Shown one piece after another: positions 12,314 to 18,241 of a stretch of DNA of 18,241 nt. The notes under the pieces are model-generated. The model was not told the origin of the DNA and made no database searches. It saw nothing but the letters and a program-made list of their open reading frames with translations. The DNA is from DASQFD01 sp035633255. GTDB lineage: Bacteria > Actinomycetota > Actinomycetes > Actinomycetales > Dermatophilaceae. Numbering within the stretch: the stretch's first letter is position 1; every line of letters begins with the position of its first letter. The stretch covers positions 1 through 18,241 of the forward strand of contig DASQFD010000053.1 in assembly GCA_035633255.1 (NCBI GenBank), given 5' to 3'. The translations under genes and the position numbers were made by a program.

Positions 12314-13498
12314 ATGTTCGAGCTGAGCCGGGAGCACGAGGACCTGCGCGCGATGGTGCGCGACTTCGCCACACAGGAGGTGGAGCCGCACGTCGCCAAG
12401 TGGGACCGGGCCGCCCACTTCCCCAGCGACCTCGTCCCCAAGCTGGGCGACCTCGGCCTGTTCGGCATCACCGTCCCGGAGGAGCTCGGCGGCCACGCGA
12501 CCGGGCACGGCGACTTCACCAGCCTCTGCGTCGCCATCGAGGAGCTGGGCCGGGTCGACCAGTCGATCGGCATCACCCTCTCGGCCGGCGTGGGGCTGGG
12601 CATCAACCCGATCCTCACCTACGGCAGCCGGGAGCAGAAGGAGCGCTGGCTCCCCGACCTCGTCTCCGGCCGCGCGCTCGCCGCCTTCGGGCTGACCGAG
12701 CCGGAGGCCGGGTCCGACGCCGGCGCCACCCGCACGAAGGCCGTCCGAGAGGGCGAGGAGTGGGTCATCTCCGGGGAGAAGGCGTTCATCACCAACTCCG
12801 GCACCGACATCACCTCGGTGGTCACCGTCACCGCCCGCACCGGCACGACCGAGTCCGGCGCGCCGCAGATCTCCGCCATCCTCGTCCCGGCCGGCACGCC
12901 CGGCTTCACGGTGCAGCCGCCCTACGACAAGCTCGGCTGGCACATCAGCGACACCCACGGCCTGACCTTCGACGGCTGCCGGGTGCCAGCGAGCAACCTC
13001 CTCGGCGCCGAGGGGCAGGGCTTCAAGCAGTTCCTCAAGACCCTCGACGACGGGCGGATCGCCATCTCCGCGCTCGCGCTGGGGCTGATCCGGCGCATGG
13101 TCGAGGAGGCCACGGCATACGCCGGCACCCGCACCGCCTTCGGCCGCCCCATCGGGGTCAACCAGGGCATCTCCTTCCAGGTCGCCGACCTCGCGGTCAT
13201 GGCGGAGACCGCCCACCTGCTGACCTACAAGGCGGCGTGGCTCAAGGACGAGCACGACGCCGGCCGCCGCAGCGTCGCTGACGTCAAGCAGGCCGCCGCC
13301 GTCGCCAAGCTGGCGACCTCCGAGGCCGCCGTCACCGCCACCCGCGTCGCGGCCCAGGTCTTCGGCGGCAACGGCTTCATGGAGGAGTACCCCGTCGCCC
13401 GCTTCTACCGCGACGCCAAGATCCTCGAGATCGGCGAGGGCACCAGCGAGGTCCAGCGCATGGTCATCGCCCGCGCGCTCGGGCTACCGGCCGCGTGA
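12314..13498 (+). CDS. Acyl-CoA dehydrogenase
   Basis: 394 residues starting MFELSREHEDLRAMVRDFAT. The three-domain acyl-CoA dehydrogenase fold is visible: N-terminal helices, the FAD/substrate loop AFGLTEPEAGSDAGATRT, the middle beta domain (WVISGEKAFITNSGTDITSV), and C-terminal helices ending QVFGGNGFMEEYPVARFYRD and ILEIGEGTSEVQRMVIAR. The catalytic base is Glu375 in GEGTSE, the position used by medium/short-chain enzymes. It oxidizes an acyl-CoA to the 2-enoyl-CoA, passing electrons to ETF; chain length or branching cannot be read. An in-frame ATG at 12242 would begin inside the operator and add a 24-residue Thr/His/Arg-rich head, so ATG 12314 (with GGGGA upstream) is preferred. It is followed 32 bp later by a carboxylase beta subunit, suggesting an operon. 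Confidence 0.95.
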   Translation: MFELSREHEDLRAMVRDFATQEVEPHVAKWDRAAHFPSDLVPKLGDLGLFGITVPEELGGHATGHGDFTSLCVAIEELGRVDQSIGITLSAGVGLGINPILTYGSREQKERWLPDLVSGRALAAFGLTEPEAGSDAGATRTKAVREGEEWVISGEKAFITNSGTDITSVVTVTARTGTTESGAPQISAILVPAGTPGFTVQPPYDKLGWHISDTHGLTFDGCRVPASNLLGAEGQGFKQFLKTLDDGRIAISALALGLIRRMVEEATAYAGTRTAFGRPIGVNQGISFQVADLAVMAETAHLLTYKAAWLKDEHDAGRRSVADVKQAAAVAKLATSEAAVTATRVAAQVFGGNGFMEEYPVARFYRDAKILEIGEGTSEVQRMVIARALGLPAA

Positions 13499-13530
13499 GG
13501 CTCCCCGAGGGGGGCACGGGAGGATCGGGT

Positions 13531-15168
13531 ATGCCGTCCGCCCGCGTCCCCGACCCGGCCGCCGGACCCCACGGGGCCGGCTCCGACCGCACCACCGCGT
13601 CCGCCACCGACGTCGTCGACGACCCGGGCGCCGACCCCCGGGTGACGGACGTCCGGAGGCGGCTGCACGCGGCATACCGCGCCTCCGCCGCCCCCCCGGA
13701 CGCCGCGCGGGCCAAGCTCGACACACAGTCCAAGCTCTACGTCCGCGACCGGATCGCCCTGCTCGTCGACGACGGCAGCTGGGTCGAGGACGGCCGCTAC
13801 GCCAACGCGCTCGCCGCCGGGCTGCCGGCGGACGGGGTGGTCACCGGGCGCGGGACCGTCGACGGGCGGCCGGTCCTCGTCATCGCCAACGACCCCACCG
13901 TCAAGGCGGGGTCGTGGGGCGCCCGGACGGTGGAGAAGATCGTCCGCGCGACCGAGGCGGCGTTGCGGGAGGAGCTCCCGGTCTTCTGGTTCGTCGACAG
14001 CGCCGGGGCCCGGATCACCGACCAGGTGGAGATGTTCCCGGGACGGCGGGGCGCGGGCCGGATCTTCACCAACCAGGTGGCGCTGTCCGGCAAGGTGCCG
14101 CAGATCTGCTGCCTCTTCGGGCCGAGCGCGGCCGGCGGCGCCTACATCCCCAGCTTCACCGACCTGGTCATCATGGTCGAGGGCAACGCCTCGATGTACC
14201 TCGGCAGCCCGCGCATGGCCGAGATGGTCGTCGGGGAGACGGTCAGCCTCGAGGAGATGGGCGGGGCGCGGATGCACTGCACCGTCTCCGGCTGCGGCGA
14301 CCTGCTCGCGCACGACGACGCCGAGGCGATCGAGCTCGCGCGGCTGTGGTTCTCCTACCTGCCGTCGAGCTGGCGGTCGCCGCTGCCGAGCTACCACCCC
14401 GAGGAGCCGTCGACGCCGCTCACCCGCGACCTCGTGCCGGAGCGGGAGAGCCAGCCGTTCGACGCGCACGACCTCATCGAGGCGCTCGTCGACGACGGGT
14501 CGTTCTTCGAGGTCAAGCCGCTCTTCGCGGCCGAGCTCGTCGTGGGCCTCGGGCGGCTCGGCGGGGAGACGGTGGGCCTCCTGGCCAACAACTCGGCCGT
14601 GCGCGGCGGGGTGCTCTTCTCGGACAGTGCGGACAAGGCGGCCCGCTTCCTCTACCTCTGCGAGGCGTTCGGCATCCCGGTCATCTGGCTCGCCGACGTG
14701 CCCGGCTTCATGATCGGCTCCGAGGTCGAGCGCAGCGGCATCATCCGGCACGGCGCCAAGATGGTGTCCGCCGTCGCGTCGCTCACCGTGCCGCAGGTGT
14801 GCGTCCTGGTCCGCAAGGCCTACGGCGCCGGGCTCTACGCCATGGGCGGGCCCGGGTTCCTGCCCGACGCGACCCTCGCGCTGCCGACCGCACGGATCGC
14901 CGTCATGGGCCCGGAGGCGGCCGTCAACGCGGTCTACGCCAACAAGATCGAGGCGATCGCCGACGACGACGAGCGCGCCGCGTTCGTCGACGAGAAGCGG
15001 CGCGAGTACGAGGAGGACGTCGACCTCGAGCGGCTGGCCGCCGACCTCGTGCTCGACGGGGTGATCGAGCCGGAGGAGCTGCGCGCCGAGCTGCTGCACC
15101 GGCTGCGCTACGCCGCGCACCGTGACCGCCACTTCGCGGACAAGCGCCGCGACATCCCGCCCGTCTGA
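13531..15168 (+). CDS. accD: Acyl-CoA carboxylase beta subunit (carboxyltransferase)
   Basis: 545 residues. The start ATG 13531 is set by GGAGG (13519-13523) with 7 nt spacing; the same frame opens at GTG 13495 but that overlaps the preceding stop. Two crotonase-like halves are present. The first oxyanion-hole segment is GPSAAGGAYIPS (197-208), followed by MVEGNASMYLGSPRMAEMVV; the second is KAYGAGLYAMGGPG (429-442). The enzyme transfers CO2 from carboxybiotin to an acyl-CoA. The sequence lacks features I associate with methylcrotonyl-CoA carboxylase beta subunits and also differs from the classic AccD4/5 signatures, so the substrate is left open. The alpha partner is probably encoded at 7792-9624, apart from it. 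Its position behind an acyl-CoA dehydrogenase and a LiuR-like regulator suggests degradation rather than fatty acid synthesis. Confidence 0.94.
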   Translation: MPSARVPDPAAGPHGAGSDRTTASATDVVDDPGADPRVTDVRRRLHAAYRASAAPPDAARAKLDTQSKLYVRDRIALLVDDGSWVEDGRYANALAAGLPADGVVTGRGTVDGRPVLVIANDPTVKAGSWGARTVEKIVRATEAALREELPVFWFVDSAGARITDQVEMFPGRRGAGRIFTNQVALSGKVPQICCLFGPSAAGGAYIPSFTDLVIMVEGNASMYLGSPRMAEMVVGETVSLEEMGGARMHCTVSGCGDLLAHDDAEAIELARLWFSYLPSSWRSPLPSYHPEEPSTPLTRDLVPERESQPFDAHDLIEALVDDGSFFEVKPLFAAELVVGLGRLGGETVGLLANNSAVRGGVLFSDSADKAARFLYLCEAFGIPVIWLADVPGFMIGSEVERSGIIRHGAKMVSAVASLTVPQVCVLVRKAYGAGLYAMGGPGFLPDATLALPTARIAVMGPEAAVNAVYANKIEAIADDDERAAFVDEKRREYEEDVDLERLAADLVLDGVIEPEELRAELLHRLRYAAHRDRHFADKRRDIPPV

Positions 15169-15261
15169 GCGGGCCCGGCGGGCGTGCCGCGGCGGGCGTG
15201 GAGGGGCGGCGTGGTCACGCCGGGCGTCCGGCCACACCGGGTGGGGAGCGCGCCCGGCCGG

Positions 15262-15284
15262 GGCTACTATCGGCCGTAGTAGCC
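15262..15284. promoter_or_regulatory. Operator-like palindrome over the promoter of the gltD-like/nifJ pair
   Basis: GGCTACTA (15262-15269) and TAGTAGCC (15277-15284) are perfect 8-bp inverted arms with a 7-nt centre, TCGGCCG. TACTAT (15265-15270) within the left arm fits the TAnnnT -10 box, placing the start of transcription at the right arm, so a bound protein would block the promoter. The leader to the GTG at 15333 would be about 56 nt. This is the only AT-richer patch in the 164-bp gap. Confidence 0.6.
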
Positions 15285-15332
15285 AGTGGCGGCGGCGAGC
15301 GGTCCGACGCTTGGTGACGCTCAGGAGGACCC

Positions 15333-17051
15333 GTGACTGATCCCGACGCCCCGCGCGACATCGCCCCACTGAGCGCGCTCGGCTCCGGGCGGCTGCGCTC
15401 GGGGCCGGTCCGCGTCCGGCGCCCGGTCTACGTCGACCTGCTGCCGCCCTGCAACGGTGGGTGTCCGGCCGGTGAGGACATCCAGGGCTGGCTCGCGCTC
15501 GCCAAGGCGGGCCACCACCTGGAGGCCTGGCGTCGCCTGACCCGGGACAACCCGTTCCCGGCCATCCACGGGCGGGTCTGCTACCACCCGTGTGAGAGCG
15601 TCTGCAACCGGGCCTTCATGGACGAGTCGGTCTCGATCCACGCGGTCGAGCGGTTCCTCGGCGACACGGCGATCGACCGCGACTGGGCCTTCGAGCCGCC
15701 CGACTCCAGCTCCGGCCGGCGCGTGCTCGTGGTGGGGGCGGGGCCGAGCGGTCTCTCCGCGGCATACCACCTCGCTCGGTACGGCCACGAGGTGACGATC
15801 CGGGACAACAGCCCGCTGGCCGGCGGCATGATGCGTTACGGCATCCCGTCCTACCGGCTCCCGCGGCGGGTCCTGGACGCCGAGATCCGCCGGCTGCGGG
15901 GCCTGGGCATCCGCTTCGAGCAGGAGCACGTGGTCACCGACCTGCAGGCCGAGATGACCGACGGGGGCTTCGACGCGGCCTTCGTCGCGGTCGGCGCCCA
16001 CCTGTCCAAGCGCGTGGACATCCCCAACCAGGACGCCGGCCGGGTGCTGGACGCGGTGTCGTTCCTGCGCGGGGTGGAGTCCGAGGACACCCCCGAGCTG
16101 CACGGCCGGGTGGCCGTGTACGGCGGGGGCAACACCGCGATGGACGCCGCCCGGGTCGCGCGCCGCCTGGGCGCGGACGACACGGTCATCGTCTACCGCC
16201 GCACCCGCGAGCAGATGCCGGCCCACGACGCGGAGGCGGCCGACGCGGAGGAGGAGGGCATCCGGATCAACTGGCTGCGCACCATCGCCTCGATGGGTGA
16301 CCACGAGCTCACCGTCGAGGTCCAGGAGCTGGACCAGAACGGTCGGCCGCAGGCCACCGGCCACTTCGAGAAGCTGGAGGCGGACACCGTGATCCTCGCC
16401 CTCGGCCAGGAGAGCGACACCCGCTTCCTCGCCGGCGTGCCCGGCGTGGGCTTCGACGGCGACGTGGTCCAGGTGGACCCGGCCACCCTGATGACCGGCG
16501 CGCCCGGCGTCTTCGCCGGCGGCGACGCGGTGCCGAGCGAGCGCACCGTCACCATCGGCGTGGGGCACGGGAAGCGCGCCGCGCGGAGCATCGACGCGTG
16601 GCTGCGCACGGCGGTGGCTCCGGAGCGCCCGGACAAGCACCCGCTCGCGTCCTTCGACAAGCTGCACCTCTGGTACTTCGGCGAGTACGAGCAGCGCCAG
16701 GAGGCGGTCCTCGACCCGGCCGCCCGCGTCCAGGCCTTCGACGAGGTGGTCGCGGGGCTCGACGCCCACGCCGCGGAGTTCGAGGCGGGGCGCTGCCTGT
16801 CGTGCGGAAACTGCTTCGAGTGCGACGGCTGCATGGGAGCGTGCCCGGAGGAGGCGATCTTCAAGCTCGGGCCGGGCGCGCGCTACCGCTTCGACTTCGA
16901 ACGGTGCACCGGCTGCGCGACGTGTGCCCGGCAGTGCCCGGTGCACGCCATCGAGATGATCCCCGAGGACGGCCCGCCCCCACCCGGGACGGTGCCGGAG
17001 CTGTGGCGCGCGTCGAGAGGCGCGACCGCCCCCGTGGTCGAGGAGGCCTGA
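15333..17051 (+). CDS. GltD/NfnB-like NAD(P)H flavoprotein with C-terminal dicluster ferredoxin domain
   Basis: 572 residues. The N-terminal helical Fe-S domain has Cys 40, 44, 83, 87 and 91 (PPCNGGCPAGEDIQGWL and GRVCYHPCESVC), as in the GltD/DPYD/NfnB group. The FAD fold carries GAGPSG (135-140) and the NAD(P)H fold GGGNTA (264-269), with the second FAD motif GVFAGGD. The C-terminal ferredoxin part has C488-x2-C491-x2-C494-x2-C497-x2-C500-x3-C504-P and C525-x2-C528-x2-C531-x3-C535-P. The layout is that of AegA/DsrL-like proteins, not of GltD proper, which lacks the C-terminal clusters. It probably moves electrons between NAD(P)H and ferredoxin-type carriers. AGGAGG (15323-15328) lies 4 nt before the GTG. 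nifJ starts 1 nt after its stop, so the two are almost certainly one operon and perhaps one complex. Confidence 0.92.
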   Translation: MTDPDAPRDIAPLSALGSGRLRSGPVRVRRPVYVDLLPPCNGGCPAGEDIQGWLALAKAGHHLEAWRRLTRDNPFPAIHGRVCYHPCESVCNRAFMDESVSIHAVERFLGDTAIDRDWAFEPPDSSSGRRVLVVGAGPSGLSAAYHLARYGHEVTIRDNSPLAGGMMRYGIPSYRLPRRVLDAEIRRLRGLGIRFEQEHVVTDLQAEMTDGGFDAAFVAVGAHLSKRVDIPNQDAGRVLDAVSFLRGVESEDTPELHGRVAVYGGGNTAMDAARVARRLGADDTVIVYRRTREQMPAHDAEAADAEEEGIRINWLRTIASMGDHELTVEVQELDQNGRPQATGHFEKLEADTVILALGQESDTRFLAGVPGVGFDGDVVQVDPATLMTGAPGVFAGGDAVPSERTVTIGVGHGKRAARSIDAWLRTAVAPERPDKHPLASFDKLHLWYFGEYEQRQEAVLDPAARVQAFDEVVAGLDAHAAEFEAGRCLSCGNCFECDGCMGACPEEAIFKLGPGARYRFDFERCTGCATCARQCPVHAIEMIPEDGPPPPGTVPELWRASRGATAPVVEEA

Positions 17052-17052
17052 C

Positions 17053-18241
17053 GTGCGCGCGACGATCGACGGGAACGAGGCCGCCGTCCGGGTGGCCTAC
17101 AAGCTGACCGAGCTGTGCGCCATCTACCCCATCACCCCCTCCTCGCCGATGGCCGAGCTGGCCGACGAGTGGTCGAGCCACGGGCGGACCAACCTGTGGG
17201 GCACCGTCCCGACCGTGGTGGAGATGCAGAGCGAGGCGGGCGCCGCCGGGACCCTGCACGGCGCGCTGCAGGGCGGTGCGCTGAGCACCACCTTCACCTC
17301 GTCCCAGGGCCTGCTGCTGATGATCCCCAACATGTACCGGATGGCCGGGGAGCTGACCGCCACCGTGCTGCATGTCGCCGCCCGGTCACTGGCGGCCCAG
17401 GGGCTATCCATCTTCGGTGACCACCAGGACGTCATGGCGGTGCGGCAGACCGGGTTCGCACTGCTGTCGTCCGGCTCGGTGCAGGAGGCTCACGACCTCG
17501 CCCTCGTCGTGCACGCCGCGACGCTGCGCACCCGGGTGCCCTTCCTGCACTTCTTCGACGGCTTCCGCACCTCGCACGAGCTGTCCACGATCGACCTGCT
17601 CGAGGACGAGGACCTGCGCGCCCTCGTGCCCGAGGAGCTCGTCCGCGAGCACCGCCTGCGTGCGCTCTCCCCGGAGCGCCCGTTCATCCGCGGCACCGCC
17701 CAGAACCCGGACGTCTACTTCCAGGGCCGCGAGAGCGTCAGCCCGTTCTACGCCCGCACCCCCGGTGTCGTGCAGGAGCTCATGGACGCCCTCGGCGAGC
17801 GCACCGGCCGGCACTACCACCTCGTCGACTACGCCGGTCACCCGCAGGCCGAGCGGGTGATCGTCGTCATGGGATCGGGAGGGGAGACCGCCGCTGAGAC
17901 GGCGACCGCGATGGCCGTCGCCGGGGAGCGGGTGGGGGTGCTGCGCCTGCGCCTCTACCGGCCGTTCCCTGCCGAGGCGCTGCTCGACGCGCTGCCGCCC
18001 ACCGTCCGCGCCATCGCCGTCCTCGACCGCACCAAGGAGCCGGGCTCGGAGGGCGAGCCGTTGCGCCTCGACGTCGTCTCCGCGCTCACCGCGGCGCGCG
18101 CCGCCGGCCGGATCGACGAGGTGCCCGCCGTGGTCGGGGGCCGTTACGGGCTCTCCTCCAAGGAGTTCACGCCCGGGATGGTCGCCGGCGTGTATGCCGC
18201 CCTGTCGCCGGCGCTGACCGGGGGCCGCCCGCGCGACGGGT
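17053..18241 (+). CDS. nifJ: Pyruvate:ferredoxin (flavodoxin) oxidoreductase, N-terminal part (cut by window edge)
   Basis: 396 codons are in the window, about a third of a full NifJ. The start GTG 17053 has GAGGAGG (17040-17046) 6 nt upstream. Clear hallmarks of PFOR domains I and II follow: IYPITPSSPMAELADEW (24-40), VEMQSEAGAAGTLHGALQGG with Glu61 as the likely thiamine-activating residue, FTSSQGLLLMIPNMYRMAGE, LSIFGDHQDVMAVRQTGFA, VPFLHFFDGFRTSHE, RGTAQNPDVYFQGRE, VIVVMGSGGETAAE, LRLYRPFPAE, LDRTKEPGSEGEPL and GRYGLSSKEFTPGM. These closely follow the single-chain Desulfovibrio-type enzyme. It converts pyruvate and CoA to acetyl-CoA, CO2 and reduced ferredoxin. The Fe-S and TPP domains lie beyond the window. 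Coupling to the flavoprotein upstream suggests reduced carrier is exchanged with NAD(P)H. Confidence 0.97.
   Translation, partial: MRATIDGNEAAVRVAYKLTELCAIYPITPSSPMAELADEWSSHGRTNLWGTVPTVVEMQSEAGAAGTLHGALQGGALSTTFTSSQGLLLMIPNMYRMAGELTATVLHVAARSLAAQGLSIFGDHQDVMAVRQTGFALLSSGSVQEAHDLALVVHAATLRTRVPFLHFFDGFRTSHELSTIDLLEDEDLRALVPEELVREHRLRALSPERPFIRGTAQNPDVYFQGRESVSPFYARTPGVVQELMDALGERTGRHYHLVDYAGHPQAERVIVVMGSGGETAAETATAMAVAGERVGVLRLRLYRPFPAEALLDALPPTVRAIAVLDRTKEPGSEGEPLRLDVVSALTAARAAGRIDEVPAVVGGRYGLSSKEFTPGMVAGVYAALSPALTGGRPRDG

Noticed and set aside
13405..15369. 654-codon antisense frame opposite the carboxylase beta gene
   Set aside because: Mirror of a strongly conserved carboxyltransferase; no recognisable motif.
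15333..17051. Glutamate synthase small subunit (GltD)
   Set aside because: It has an extra C-terminal ferredoxin domain, and no GltB gene is adjacent; the neighbour is nifJ.

Overview
The window is very GC-rich, with GC-dominated third codon positions, GTG and TTG starts, and several genes that look leaderless (a -10 hexamer about 6-8 nt before the start codon). This points to an actinobacterial chromosome. Gene content and codon style resemble the Intrasporangiaceae/Ornithinimicrobium/Serinicoccus group, but that placement is inference. No rRNA, tRNA or CRISPR array was seen.

Layout. (1) 1-137: the left edge holds the first 29 codons of an IS630-like transposase on the minus strand and the probable outer end of the element, abutting a CTAG. 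(2) 138-3449, plus strand: a repeat-bearing leader, a flavoprotein of the LpdA type (NAD(P)H:quinone reductase-like), a small flavodoxin-fold protein, a disordered acidic repeat protein, and a secreted protein with two cysteines. (3) 3543-7730, plus strand: one very large SARP/BTAD - nSTAND1 NTPase - transmembrane helix - beta-propeller regulator with its own promoter. Its 3' end runs into a five-copy 16-bp tandem repeat that supplies the stop codon. (4) 7792-9624, minus strand: the biotin carboxylase/biotin carrier (alpha) subunit of an acyl-CoA carboxylase, convergent with the regulator. (5) 9765-11428, plus strand: a DUF2157 membrane protein translationally coupled to a GDYXXLXY-type protein. 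(6) 11429-11764: a 336-bp gap with a duplicated gene tail, a long perfect inverted repeat, and a short coding-like fragment. (7) 11765-15168: a minus-strand MerR regulator divergent from an acyl-CoA dehydrogenase and an acyl-CoA carboxylase beta subunit, with overlapping palindromes between them. (8) 15262 to the right edge: an operator-like palindrome over a -10 box, then a GltD/NfnB-like flavoprotein with a C-terminal ferredoxin domain, then nifJ (pyruvate:ferredoxin oxidoreductase), which is cut by the window end.

How the genes may work together. Block 7 plus the alpha subunit of block 4 look like an acyl-CoA degradation module: dehydrogenation, then biotin-dependent carboxylation, under a LiuR-like MerR repressor. 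The acyl substrate cannot be read from sequence. Block 8 looks like a low-potential electron module in which pyruvate oxidation by NifJ and an NAD(P)H-linked Fe-S flavoprotein exchange electrons. The least understood items are the membrane-anchored SARP-STAND-propeller protein, the paired tail duplications at gene ends, and an over-represented 7-mer (GGCATAC/GTATGCC) found across most genes.
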